NCBI GenBank assembly: GCA_038878695.1
Contig: JAVZVD010000001.1
Span: 434,001 to 498,000 of the forward strand
From: Fervidicoccaceae archaeon
GTDB lineage: Archaea; Thermoproteota; Thermoprotei_A; Sulfolobales; Fervidicoccaceae
DNA: 64,000 bases
Reading direction: 5' to 3'
The translations under genes were made by a program, and so were the position numbers. The notes under the pieces were generated by a model. That model worked only from the letters and a program-made list of their open reading frames with translations, was not told where the DNA came from and ran no database searches. Shown piece after piece: positions 25,807 to 34,982 of this stretch. Position 1 is the stretch's first letter. Each line of letters starts with the position of its first letter.

Positions 25807-26804
25807 AGTGTGCTCTACGCGAGGACGAGATACTGAGGGTTCGAGATCTCGACGTGAGGTTCTATACTTACGCCGGCGAGGTCCACGCGGTATCGCGCGT
25901 CTCGTTTAACGTCCGCGCGAACGAGACCGTCGCCCTGGTCGGCGAGACCGGCTGCGGCAAGACCGTGACCACTAGGGCCCTGACGAGGCTTATCGAGGCG
26001 CCCGGAAAGATCGTCGGAGGATCCGCACTCTTCAGGAGGCGAGACGGGAGCGTGGTGGACCTGCTGAGGCTCAGCGACGATGAGATAAGGAGGATCCGAG
26101 GCGACGAGATAGCGTATATATTTCAAGATCCCTCGTCGGCTCTCGACCCGCTATACACGGTCGGCTACCACGTGTGGGAGACCGTGGCCGATCACAGGAG
26201 CGCCAAGAAGAGGGAGGTTCTGAGAGAGGCCGTTAGGCTTCTGAGAGAGACGGCTGTAGCGAGCCCTGAGAAGAGAGTAAAGAGCTATCCCCACGAGCTC
26301 TCCGGAGGCATGAGGCAGAGAGTAGTCATAGCGCTCGGCATAGCGAATGGGCCGAGAATGCTAATAGCCGATGAGCCGACCACGAATCTAGACGTCACGG
26401 TTCAAGCGCAGATACTAGAGCTCCTCCGCGATATACAGAAGAAGCATTCGACCTCGATACTTCTGATAACCCACAACATGGGGGTCGTGGCCGAGATGGC
26501 CAGCAGAGTATACGTGATGTACGCTGGGAAGATAGTCGAGGAGGGTGGGGTCGAAGAGATATTCTACGACCCTCTTCATCCCTATACCACGTTGCTACTT
26601 AGAGCAGTGCCCAATCCTCTGAGTCCATCCGCGAGGCTCCAACAGATACCGGGTTTCGTGCCGTCACTCATCGATCCTCCGCCGGGCTGCAGATTCCACC
26701 CCAGGTGCCCCAAGGCCGTGGAGATCTGCAGGCTCAAGGAGCCGCCCGAGGTAGAGCTCGGGGGAGGCAGGAGGGTCTCCTGCTGGCTGTATACGGGGGA
26801 GTGA
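25803..26804 (+). CDS. dppD: peptide ABC transporter ATPase, DppD type
   Basis: ATP-hydrolysing subunit, 333 residues. Walker A GETGCGKT, Q-loop FQDPSSALDP, signature LSGGMRQR and Walker B MLIADEPT are intact. The C-terminal oligopeptide-transporter domain has PGCRFHPRCPKAVEIC and a later Cys (SCW), the C-x5-C-x6-C pattern that holds an iron-sulfur cluster in studied OppD proteins. ATG overlaps dppC. The final 122 nt block is identical to one in dppF. Confidence 0.96.
   Translation: MKCALREDEILRVRDLDVRFYTYAGEVHAVSRVSFNVRANETVALVGETGCGKTVTTRALTRLIEAPGKIVGGSALFRRRDGSVVDLLRLSDDEIRRIRGDEIAYIFQDPSSALDPLYTVGYHVWETVADHRSAKKREVLREAVRLLRETAVASPEKRVKSYPHELSGGMRQRVVIALGIANGPRMLIADEPTTNLDVTVQAQILELLRDIQKKHSTSILLITHNMGVVAEMASRVYVMYAGKIVEEGGVEEIFYDPLHPYTTLLLRAVPNPLSPSARLQQIPGFVPSLIDPPPGCRFHPRCPKAVEICRLKEPPEVELGGGRRVSCWLYTGE
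26670..26791 (+). repeat. 122-bp perfect direct repeat, copy 1 (in dppD)
   Basis: Identical base for base to 27645-27766. It encodes the C-terminal cysteine motif and end of the ATPase domain. Flanking sequence diverges at once on both sides. Confidence 0.95.
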
Positions 26805-26807
26805 GCA

Positions 26808-27782
26808 TTGGGTGAGCAGGCGGTTCTGCTCGACGTCAGGAACCTCAGGAAGTACTTCGGCGTCCGAGGATCTCTCTTCAAGAAGGTGCGCGCCGTAGAT
26901 GGCGTGTCCTTTCAAATCCGCCGAGGCGAGACTTTCGGGCTCGTAGGGGAGACCGGCTCGGGCAAATCGACGCTTGGCAGGACCGTTTTGATGCTCTACG
27001 AGCCTACATCGGGGGAAATATATTTTGACGGAGTGAACGTGGTCAAGGCCAGAGGGAAGAGCCTCAAGCTCTTTAGGCGCAGCGCTCAGATGGTCTTTCA
27101 GGACCCTCACACGTCTCTCAATCCTAGGATGACGATAGCCGAGATACTGCTCGAGCCCCTCCGCGAGCATGGTCTGATCTCGGGAGACCCCGAGGGCTTC
27201 CTCGTAGAGCACATGAAGAGCGTCGGGCTAGGCGCGGAGCACTTGTATAGGTACCCCCATGAGCTTTCGGGAGGTCAAAAACAGAGAGTCGCTATCCTGC
27301 GGGCTGTGCTATTGAGGCCTAAATTCATTGTACTGGACGAGCCGACGAGCTCTCTGGACGTCTCGGTCCAGGCTCAGATACTGGAGCTCCTCAGAGAGCT
27401 CCAGTCAATGTACAACCTCACGTACATGTTCATTTCGCACGATATAGCCGTCGTGAGGCATATGAGCGATAGGATCGCCGTGATGTATTTGGGCAAGATC
27501 GTGGAAATAGGAGCCTCGGAGGAGGTGTTCCTAGAGCCTCTACATCCTTACACGCAGGCCCTCTTTTCCTCGATTCCGATCCCCGACCCGCGCCTAACGA
27601 AGAGCAGGACTAAGATAAAGCTCATCGGGGAGCCGAGCAGCCCGATCGATCCTCCGCCGGGCTGCAGATTCCACCCCAGGTGCCCCAAGGCCGTGGAGAT
27701 CTGCAGGCTCAAGGAGCCGCCCGAGGTAGAGCTCGGGGGAGGCAGGAGGGTCTCCTGCTGGCTGTACGCTCCCCCGCCGTGA
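26808..27782 (+). CDS. dppF: peptide ABC transporter ATPase, DppF type
   Basis: Second ATPase, 324 residues. Walker A GETGSGKS, Q-loop FQDPHTSLNPRMT, signature LSGGQKQR, Walker B FIVLDEPTSSLDVS, and the C-terminal cysteine domain shared with dppD. TTG start 3 nt after the dppD stop. It ends the operon. It may also serve the second permease pair at 34008-35821, which has no ATPases of its own. Confidence 0.95.
   Translation: MGEQAVLLDVRNLRKYFGVRGSLFKKVRAVDGVSFQIRRGETFGLVGETGSGKSTLGRTVLMLYEPTSGEIYFDGVNVVKARGKSLKLFRRSAQMVFQDPHTSLNPRMTIAEILLEPLREHGLISGDPEGFLVEHMKSVGLGAEHLYRYPHELSGGQKQRVAILRAVLLRPKFIVLDEPTSSLDVSVQAQILELLRELQSMYNLTYMFISHDIAVVRHMSDRIAVMYLGKIVEIGASEEVFLEPLHPYTQALFSSIPIPDPRLTKSRTKIKLIGEPSSPIDPPPGCRFHPRCPKAVEICRLKEPPEVELGGGRRVSCWLYAPPP
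27645..27766 (+). repeat. 122-bp perfect direct repeat, copy 2 (in dppF)
   Basis: Identical to 26670-26791, including third codon positions, while the rest of the two ATPase genes is only distantly related. Points to recent gene conversion. Confidence 0.95.
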
Positions 27783-27804
27783 GGGCTTGCTCGTATTTTC
27801 CGCC

Positions 27805-28428
27805 TCACTCCTCGGTTTCCCTTCTCATCTCGCTCGATAGGGATAGAGCCCCGAGGACGCTGCTCTTAATAGCGAAGCTACCGATGACCACGTGGACTGC
27901 TTTTCTTTTCCTCTCGATGGAGTACAACGCGAGGACTCGCCTGAAAGACTGCGGGGACCTCTCGTCGATCAGACCGGTCTCCTCGAGCAGCTCTAACAGG
28001 ATGGACGATTTAATTCCACTCGCTAGGCTCGCGCCGAGTCTCTCGACGTCTCCAATCACCCACCTCGCCGGGGAAAGCAGATGAGAGAGGGCCCATCTAT
28101 TGGCGCTGAAGCTTTCGAGGCGGCGCCTCTCTCTTAGCTCAATCGCCGCTCTCAAAGCGTAGTCGACGCACTCTTCTAGCTCGTGTTGGGAGCACTCTCC
28201 CTCAAGCAGAGCCGCATCGATGGGAGGCCTCTCGGTTAAGCTGGGCTCTAAGGGGAGGCGTATTATAGAAAGCACCCTAGCCAACTTAGGCTCACGTGCC
28301 CTCGAAGTAAGGGAGCAATCTAATAGGAACCAAGCCCCTTTGCTCTTGAAGAGACCGGCGTGGGCCCACGCGAGCTCTCCCTCTCGCGGCACGGCGCTCG
28401 GGTCCACGGCTACATACAACCGGCTCAA
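27805..28428 (-). CDS. hypothetical protein (207 aa)
   Basis: Unrecognised. Starts with a strand-like MSRLYVAVDPSAVPREGELA, has WFLLDCSL, and a mostly helical C-terminal half rich in Arg/Glu/Leu. No signal peptide or membrane segment. Its start overlaps the 3' end of the secreted S16 protease gene by 4 nt on the same strand, so the two are translationally coupled; a role with that protease is an inference only. Confidence 0.7.
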   Translation of the reverse strand: MSRLYVAVDPSAVPREGELAWAHAGLFKSKGAWFLLDCSLTSRAREPKLARVLSIIRLPLEPSLTERPPIDAALLEGECSQHELEECVDYALRAAIELRERRRLESFSANRWALSHLLSPARWVIGDVERLGASLASGIKSSILLELLEETGLIDERSPQSFRRVLALYSIERKRKAVHVVIGSFAIKSSVLGALSLSSEMRRETEE

Positions 28429-30332
28429 GTCCGAGACCTCTCGATCAAGGCCAAGAGACCTAAGACCGCGGCTATTAAAACGAGCATTGAGAGTGTGACG
28501 TACGCGACGGAGAGACTCGGTTGGCTAACTGACTCGGACTGCGGGCTTCTCGTTAGGATCTCCGCGCTTACGCTGAGCCCGTCTCGTTGCGTTTGCGAGA
28601 GCACGCCGCTCGTCATCAGTATTAAGAGCGCTCTCTCATAGTACATGATAGCTCCGCCTAAATCGCCCCGCGCCTCTCTCGAGCTCCCCATTTGGAAGTA
28701 GAGCTTGGCCGAGAGGGGCTCCCGTCCCCCCGATCTCGTCGTCGCCAGAGATATCTGCGCCTTGAGAGGAGCGACGAGAGAGCCCAGGTCGAGCGCGTAA
28801 ATCTCGTGCAACGAGAGAGTAGAATCTAGGACTACTTCCAGGCTCAAGGCCATGGCGGCGACGACGTCGCCCGCCTCGAAGGAGGCGACAGCCTCGCTCA
28901 GCCTCTCTTCTAGTTCGTCTATGCTCGGGAAGCTCCCCCCAGAGGCCTGTAGGGACTCTAGGTAGCTGACGCAGGTCTTGGCGTAGCTAAGGAGCCAAGC
29001 GGTAAGTCTGTCGAAGTAAGCGACCGGGAAGGACTCCTCTCGCTCTATGTCGGCCAGCTCGAGCCAGAAGCCGGCAGATTTCATCCTGGCATCGGCATAG
29101 GACGCGTAATAGACGGCTTCGATAGGGCTTGTCGAGATAAGCGAAGAGGCCTTGCTAAGGCTATCGGACGCGTCCACGAGTCTAGCGTAGACTTCCTGGA
29201 GGCAGAAGAACTCGTCGACCGACATGGAGCCGACGCGAGTCCTAACCGAGTAGAGCTCTCGGTAGCGCTCTAAAGAGGAGCGCAGCCTCTCGATGTAGCT
29301 CGATGCGAAGCCCCGCACGTCGCCGGACTCATATGCAGCAAGAGTATTCTCGGCGGCGAGAGAAGTATAGAAAGAAACGAACGCGTACGAGAGCGCCGGG
29401 TAATATAGCTCGGAGTCCCAAAGTTTCTCGGACTCATTGAGGAAGCTCTCGGACGAGCTCAACAAGTCCTCGAGGTACGAGCGCAAGCTCTCGTTCTTCG
29501 CGACTCGAATCGCCTCGCTCGATGCACGAGAGAGCGCGCCTCTGGCCTGCTCGGAGAGCAGCGCATAGTATTTCTCCAATAGCCTCTCTTCGTCTCCCCT
29601 AAGGGAAGGCCTCCACGTGCTCCCGTTTAGCGTCAGATCCAAGCCGGTGAAGTATCGCAGAGCGTCGGCCAGAGTGGCCACCTCGACGACGACCGCGCCG
29701 CGTGACGCCGCGATCTGCGAAACATTCACGAGAGTGGTCGTTGGAACGATCACGGTTCGACGACCCACGCGCTCCTCGACGTAAGTCGTCTTATTGTAGA
29801 GCGACTGCCCCATCGGCACTAAGATGAGCTTGTAGCCAGCCTCGAGGGCCGCGGCGACTTTCTCCGGCACTCCTCCCACGGGTCCAACGAGTCCATCCGG
29901 GAATATCATTCCGGTGGCGACCACGCCCGGTCTGATGGTCGAGTTGGTGAGAGCAGAGAAGATGGCCACGCTCATGGGGAGGCCGGCCGAGGGACCCCCT
30001 ATGATCGGAGAATCGGCCCTAACCGCGACGAGGTAGTCGAACGAGAAGAGGTCAACTCCGGCCAGATAAGCGGCCACGAAGGCGGCCGCTCTCGCCGAAG
30101 CCTGAAGATCTACGTCGCTGAGCGGCTCGGTCGCCACGTAGACCGTCCCGGATCCAGGTCGCAGGACCCTCACGTCCACTCTGCTGACCGAGCCCACGAG
30201 AGTGTTGTTCGCCGTCTGAGAGACAGCCAGCGCGGGAACCGAGGCCGAGCCCACCGGGCTCGAGCAGTCGCCGAGCAAGGCCCCGAGCGCGAGTAAGACG
30301 AGAAGAGTCGCCGACAAAGTTGACCAACGCAA
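28425..30332 (-). CDS. secreted membrane-anchored S16 (Lon-type) protease
   Basis: 635 residues. Signal peptide (STLSATLLVLLALGALL), then an S16 proteolytic domain with the Ser-Lys dyad: S115 in IGGPSAGLPM and K158 in GPVGGVPEKVAAAL. No AAA+ domain is fused, unlike LonA/LonB. Residues 240-600 are long helices rich in Tyr, Ser and Ala, and the protein ends in a membrane helix (VTLSMLVLIAAVLGLLALI) with a basic tail, so the protease faces outside. Set between two peptide importer operons, it probably helps in extracellular protein use or envelope quality control. Confidence 0.88.
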   Translation of the reverse strand: MRWSTLSATLLVLLALGALLGDCSSPVGSASVPALAVSQTANNTLVGSVSRVDVRVLRPGSGTVYVATEPLSDVDLQASARAAAFVAAYLAGVDLFSFDYLVAVRADSPIIGGPSAGLPMSVAIFSALTNSTIRPGVVATGMIFPDGLVGPVGGVPEKVAAALEAGYKLILVPMGQSLYNKTTYVEERVGRRTVIVPTTTLVNVSQIAASRGAVVVEVATLADALRYFTGLDLTLNGSTWRPSLRGDEERLLEKYYALLSEQARGALSRASSEAIRVAKNESLRSYLEDLLSSSESFLNESEKLWDSELYYPALSYAFVSFYTSLAAENTLAAYESGDVRGFASSYIERLRSSLERYRELYSVRTRVGSMSVDEFFCLQEVYARLVDASDSLSKASSLISTSPIEAVYYASYADARMKSAGFWLELADIEREESFPVAYFDRLTAWLLSYAKTCVSYLESLQASGGSFPSIDELEERLSEAVASFEAGDVVAAMALSLEVVLDSTLSLHEIYALDLGSLVAPLKAQISLATTRSGGREPLSAKLYFQMGSSREARGDLGGAIMYYERALLILMTSGVLSQTQRDGLSVSAEILTRSPQSESVSQPSLSVAYVTLSMLVLIAAVLGLLALIERSRT

Positions 30333-30451
30333 GGGGGCTCATCTCGCTCGCGAACGCGATCGAGCGCGAGCTCCGGCGCTCGCCTCACGCCCTCTCGCAG
30401 CTCGCCTCGTCTACTCATAAAACTTACTTCTCGTGCTCAACGCGGGGGAAA

Positions 30452-31663
30452 TCAGGCTCTGTTCCGAGAGAATAAGGCGGCCTTGAGTGCCGAGAGCGCC
30501 GCAACCGCGACGGCTATTCCGAGGAGCCCGACTTCGTTAAAGACGTAACCGGAGGCGAGAGAGCCTAGGAAGTTCGTCGACTCAGCCACGACCACGTAGA
30601 GGCTGCTCTTGTAACCGGACGTGTTGTCGAGAAAGGACGCGTAGAGGGCCGCGTCTGCGAGGCCGTTGAGCATGTAGATGGCCGCTAGCGCTAGCGAGAG
30701 CGCGAGCACATCGCCTTCGCGGGCTCCGTAGAGGAGGAGAAGAGAAAACGCGCTAGCTCGAGCGATCGCCAGGAGCGAGAGGCTCCCGGCTGAGATGACA
30801 GGGAAGATCAGCATGAGGAGAGACGCGGCGAGCTTGGCGCAGCCGTATATCAGCGCGACCTCGTTTGCTTCTAGCCGAGCTGGGCCCAGGAGCACGTAAG
30901 GGAGCGGGGTCAGTGCGAGCTCGCTCGACAGTCGGAGGGCCACCAGGCCGATCAGTATGCTCCACAAGGACGCGCCTCTCGCTAGCATCCGAGAAGCCTT
31001 CCTCAGCCGATCGGGGAAGGGACTCGACGGGCTCGAGGAGAAGAGGCTCAAGAGCTCAACGAATTTCGCTCTGCTCTCGAGGGACCTCAGGGACCTCTCT
31101 ATAGAGTAGACTTTCCTCTGTAGTGGGATGACCACTTCGGGGAAAAGCAGGATCGCGAGGAAGTCGATTAGCAGCGCGGCGAGCGCGAGTGGTCCGCAGA
31201 GCGTCAACGCTTCTACGTTGGTCGAGAGAATCCTCGATATGAGCAGGAGGCAGGCTCCCTCCAAGAGGATCGCCAACGAGAGGAATCTCTTCACGGAACT
31301 GGCCCAGCTCGGACCGAGGTCGACCTCGGTCAGCGCCGAGGTGACCGACGGCCTCACCAATGACGCAGCCACGGCATGTAGACAGTAGGACGCCGCGAGG
31401 CCCGTCAAGCTTCTCGAGAGGAAGAGCAGCGCTAAGCTGGAGTTGAAGGTCATCGCGGAGACCAGCATGGCGCTCCTTGGGCTATCGAGGTCAGCCACTC
31501 TACCAACGGTTCTAACAGAGACGACGAAGGCCAGCGTCCACGCGGCATTGAGTAGCCCCAACTCAATGGCTGTGACCTCGTAGGAGTCCACGGCTATTAG
31601 GTTAAACAGCACGTCCGCGACGCTCACTAGGGCTGCATGTAGAGCCGCTAGGATAAGCCACAA
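30452..31663 (-). CDS. MFS-type transporter
   Basis: 403 residues with about twelve hydrophobic segments in two halves joined by a charged loop (KVYSIERSLRSLESRAKFVE). The loop after the second helix reads VRTVGRVADLDSPRSAM, close to the G-x-x-x-D-R-x-G-R-type MFS motif but degenerate. Substrate unknown. TTG start with GAGGGGG 5 nt upstream. Stands alone between the S16 protease and a small gene. Confidence 0.78.
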   Translation of the reverse strand: MWLILAALHAALVSVADVLFNLIAVDSYEVTAIELGLLNAAWTLAFVVSVRTVGRVADLDSPRSAMLVSAMTFNSSLALLFLSRSLTGLAASYCLHAVAASLVRPSVTSALTEVDLGPSWASSVKRFLSLAILLEGACLLLISRILSTNVEALTLCGPLALAALLIDFLAILLFPEVVIPLQRKVYSIERSLRSLESRAKFVELLSLFSSSPSSPFPDRLRKASRMLARGASLWSILIGLVALRLSSELALTPLPYVLLGPARLEANEVALIYGCAKLAASLLMLIFPVISAGSLSLLAIARASAFSLLLLYGAREGDVLALSLALAAIYMLNGLADAALYASFLDNTSGYKSSLYVVVAESTNFLGSLASGYVFNEVGLLGIAVAVAALSALKAALFSRNRA

Positions 31664-31766
31664 GGAGGCCCCCTCGCAACGGAGCGAATAGCACGCTGAG
31701 AGGGCGAACGATTAATAAAGAGGGGGCCGAGAACCCTCGGCCGAGTCAACCGAGACGGTTGCGCTG

Positions 31767-32030
31767 TTACGTCGTTTTAGCCGCGCAGAGGAGCTCTCTC
31801 AAGTCCTCGAGGTCGCCCGGGGTCAGAGGAACCATGTAGACGTCGGCGAGGCCTACCAAAGCGAAGAACGCGATCTCGCGATCTAAGCGCCCGCTCTCGA
31901 GCTCTCGGAGCAGGGCGTCCACCTTGACTAGGACATCCTTTTGCTTCGCCCTGATCTCGAATGATTTAGTGCGCCTGATCGCCTCCTCGAAGATCTTCTT
32001 AATGGCGACTCCCTTCTCTTGCCACGTCAT
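31767..32030 (-). CDS. hypothetical small helical protein (87 aa)
   Basis: Unrecognised. Amphipathic helices rich in Lys, Glu and Leu (AIKKIFEEAIRRTKSFEIR; RELESGRLDREIAFFALVGL) and one Cys at the end. ATG with GGAGG 8 nt upstream and a TATA-like GCTTTTAAG on the minus strand near 32094 support expression. Divergent from the second peptide-binding protein gene. Confidence 0.6.
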   Translation of the reverse strand: MTWQEKGVAIKKIFEEAIRRTKSFEIRAKQKDVLVKVDALLRELESGRLDREIAFFALVGLADVYMVPLTPGDLEDLRELLCAAKTT

Positions 32031-32128
32031 CGAATGCGCCTCCGCGCCGGCGCGCGTGGATCACTTCTGCTGAGTATGGCGTTGACCGGCTTAAAAGCGA
32101 GGCGCTCTACGCGCTTCACGCGTAGATT

Positions 32129-32138
32129 AAGTTTTTAA
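32129..32138 (+). promoter_or_regulatory. TATA box of the second peptide ABC operon
   Basis: AAGTTTTTAA lies about 50 nt before the GTG at 32184 and predicts a transcript start near 32160. Confidence 0.5.
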
Positions 32139-32183
32139 GCTGTTTCAGTAAATGCTGTGCAAACTATAGATTGATTTGATACG

Positions 32184-34001
32184 GTGGGAGATTTGGCCCT
32201 CGAGCGCGTCGCCGCTCTCCTTCTCTTAATAGCGCTTCTAGTGCCGACTGCGAGCGAGATAGTCGAAGCGCAGGTGAGGAGAGACGGCACGCCAGGCGGC
32301 GTGTTGATACAGGCTATAGTGGGCGACCCGCCCCACCTCAACGTGGGGATAACGACGAGCGTCGCAGCTCTGATATGTAGCGCGGGGATCTTCGAGTCGC
32401 TGCTGAGATTCGACGAGCAATTCAATCCGTACCCAGGTCTCGCCGAGCGATGGGAGATATCTCCCGACGGGAAAGAGTTCACGTTCTACTTGGTAAAGAA
32501 CGCCACCTGGCACGACGGCACACCCTTCACGGCTCAAGACGTCAAGTTCACTTTCGAGAGAGTGCTCGCCAGATATCACCCGAGAGAGAGGGAGGTGCTC
32601 AGAACCCTCGATAGGGTCGAAGTCTTGGACAATTACACGGTCAAGTTCCTCTTCAAGGAGCCCAACGCGGTTTTCCTCTACACGCTCAATGTGCACAACG
32701 CGCCGATCCTGCCAAAGCATCTACTGGAGCCCTACGCGGACAATATGACGGCCGCTCCGTTCAATTCCAAGCCGGTGGGCACAGGGCCCTTCAGATTCGT
32801 CGAGTGGAGAAAGGGAGAATACGTGAGGCTCGAGAGGAACCCCAACTACTATCTACCGGGCCTGCCGTATCTGGACGGCATCGTGACCAGGATCTTCAGA
32901 GACGCCGTGTCGGCCGTCCTCGCTCTCGAGAAAGGCGAGGTGGACTACATAACAGGTTACTACATGCCGCTGAGCGAGGCCAAGAGGCTCCAGGGCTCTA
33001 AGGACATAGTGCTCACCGATAGGGGCACAACCATTACTTCACCGATCTTCCTGATGTTCTACAATATTCACAAGGCGCCTCTCAACAATCTAGAGTTCAG
33101 GAAGGCCGTGGCATATGCCATAAATAGGCAGGAGATACTAGACAAAGTGTTCTTTGGGTTCGGGAGAGTAGCGACCGGACCCATACCGAGCTCCAGCTGG
33201 GCATACACCGGCGACGTGGAGAAGTACGAGTTCAATCCCGAGAAAGCGAAGCAGATCCTCGACTCTCTGGGCTTCAGAGATATTGATAACGACGGATTCA
33301 GGGAGTTCCCCAACGGTACTAAACTCGTCTTGACGTTCCCCTATAACTCGGGCGTCGCGATTCACGAGAGGACGGCGCAGCTCGTGGCGGACATGCTGAG
33401 GAACGTCGGCATAAAGGTTGAGCTCAAAGCCTACGACGAGGCCACGCTGACAACTACTGTTTACTCGAGACGCGAATTCGACTTAGCGGTCGAGAGATTT
33501 TCAACCGGCCCCGACCCCGTGGTCGGAATAGGCAGGCTGTTCCTCAGCACCTACGCCTTCTCCGGAGTGCCCTTCAGCAACTCGGCTGTCAGCTACAACA
33601 ACAGCGAAGTCGACAAGCTGTTGACCGAGGCCTCCAGGGTGGTCGATAGGACCATCAGGAAGCAGCTCTTCGAGGAGTTCCAACGCATAGTCGCGAGGGA
33701 TCTACCTTATCTACCGCTGGTTGAGGTGAGCGACGTGGCCGCGATCAGGAGCAACGTGAGAAACTTACACGCTTGGAGCGCGGAGTCCAGAGTCGAGAGG
33801 GTCGACGTGTGGATCGCTAAGATCGCCCCCGCTCCGACGCCTACACCGACGCCCACACCCGCATCAACGCCCACCCCCACGACCCCCAAGCCTACTCCCA
33901 CGCCCACGGGACCCAGTACCGGAGTGATTGTTGCGATCGCTGCGGCGGTCGCGATCGCTGTAGTAGCCGCTTATGCTATCACGAAGAGTAAGAGGAAGTA
34001 G
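32184..34001 (+). CDS. peptide ABC transporter substrate-binding protein (family 5)
   Basis: 605 residues in the normal order: signal peptide (ALLLLIALLVPTASEIVEA), first half with FESLLRFDEQFNPYPGLAE, DGKEFTFYLVKNATWHDG, FTAQDVKFTFERVL, VGTGPFRFVEWRKGEYV and NPNYY, then second half with KGEVDYI, NNLEFRKAVAYAINRQEIL and the C-terminal lobe. A Thr/Pro linker and C-terminal membrane helix (VIVAIAAAVAIAVVAAYAI, KSKRK tail) anchor it outside. GTG at 32184 chosen; a TTG at 32193 is also possible. Operon with two permeases but no ATPase genes. Confidence 0.93.
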   Translation: MGDLALERVAALLLLIALLVPTASEIVEAQVRRDGTPGGVLIQAIVGDPPHLNVGITTSVAALICSAGIFESLLRFDEQFNPYPGLAERWEISPDGKEFTFYLVKNATWHDGTPFTAQDVKFTFERVLARYHPREREVLRTLDRVEVLDNYTVKFLFKEPNAVFLYTLNVHNAPILPKHLLEPYADNMTAAPFNSKPVGTGPFRFVEWRKGEYVRLERNPNYYLPGLPYLDGIVTRIFRDAVSAVLALEKGEVDYITGYYMPLSEAKRLQGSKDIVLTDRGTTITSPIFLMFYNIHKAPLNNLEFRKAVAYAINRQEILDKVFFGFGRVATGPIPSSSWAYTGDVEKYEFNPEKAKQILDSLGFRDIDNDGFREFPNGTKLVLTFPYNSGVAIHERTAQLVADMLRNVGIKVELKAYDEATLTTTVYSRREFDLAVERFSTGPDPVVGIGRLFLSTYAFSGVPFSNSAVSYNNSEVDKLLTEASRVVDRTIRKQLFEEFQRIVARDLPYLPLVEVSDVAAIRSNVRNLHAWSAESRVERVDVWIAKIAPAPTPTPTPTPASTPTPTTPKPTPTPTGPSTGVIVAIAAAVAIAVVAAYAITKSKRK

Positions 34002-34007
34002 CCTAGA

Positions 34008-34982
34008 ATGATAAGATACGTCGCGAGCAGGCTTATTCAGGGCCTCATCACGGTTTTCATCGCGGTCCTCATAATTTTTTCCGTGGTTAATCTAGCACCC
34101 GGAGACCCCATATTATTCCTTGTAGGCGGCGGAGAGCCTCCACCGCCAGACGTAGTAGCCCAACTTAGACGAGAGTACGGACTAGATAGACCCCTCATCG
34201 AGAGATTGGGCATCTACGCGTCCAAGCTCTTGCGCCTGGACCTCGGCCACTCCTATATCTATCAAATTAGCGTGGCCGAGATGGTATTGGCAAGGCTCAA
34301 GGCTACGGCTCTCTTGGCTATCCCTGCCTACGTCCTCTCGACTCTCTTCGGCGTGGCGTTGGCCGTTGTAGCTACGAGAAGACCGGGCACCCTCCTCGAT
34401 AAACTGATCAACGGCTCTTCCACGGTTCTCTTCTCGCTGCCCACGTTCTGGGTCGGGGAGGTCCTAGTGCTGGTCTTCGCCGTGAAGCTCGACCTCCTGC
34501 CGGCCAGCGGCCTCACCGATCCCAAGACTCCCCCAGGCTTGTGGAACTACCTGACCGACGTGGCGAGGCACATCGTGCTCCCGCTCGCCACGCTGACTCT
34601 CGTGTACCTAGGACTGATGACCAGAGTCGCGAGGTCGCTGATCCTGGAGGTCATGCAGGAGGACTTTGTCATGATGGCGAGAGCGGTTGGATACGACGAG
34701 AGGACTCTCGTGACTAGGTACGCCCTCCGCGTGGCGATACTCCCCGTCATAACCATGGCCAACTACAACCTGGCGTTCCTCCTCTCGGGCAGCATACTGG
34801 TCGAGACGGTTTTCAGCTGGCCCGGCATAGGGACTCTCCTCTACGATTCGATACTCAAGAGAGATTATCCGATGATCTCTGGGATATTCTACGCCACCAT
34901 ACTGTTCTCTGTACTGATCAATCTTGTCACGGACCTCGTCTACGCGCTCCTCGATCCAAGAGTCAGGCTCGCGAGAAGGTGA
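34008..34982 (+). CDS. dppB: peptide ABC transporter permease, DppB type (second operon)
   Basis: 324 residues, six membrane helices. Begins MIRYVASRLIQGLITVFIAVLIIF, has LAPGDPILFL, the EAA loop QEDFVMMARAVGYDERTLV and ends NLVTDLVYALLDPRVRLARR. Starts 6 nt after the binding-protein gene and overlaps the next permease by 4 nt. Length and motifs match ordinary DppB more closely than the paralogue at 23634. Confidence 0.94.
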   Translation: MIRYVASRLIQGLITVFIAVLIIFSVVNLAPGDPILFLVGGGEPPPPDVVAQLRREYGLDRPLIERLGIYASKLLRLDLGHSYIYQISVAEMVLARLKATALLAIPAYVLSTLFGVALAVVATRRPGTLLDKLINGSSTVLFSLPTFWVGEVLVLVFAVKLDLLPASGLTDPKTPPGLWNYLTDVARHIVLPLATLTLVYLGLMTRVARSLILEVMQEDFVMMARAVGYDERTLVTRYALRVAILPVITMANYNLAFLLSGSILVETVFSWPGIGTLLYDSILKRDYPMISGIFYATILFSVLINLVTDLVYALLDPRVRLARR

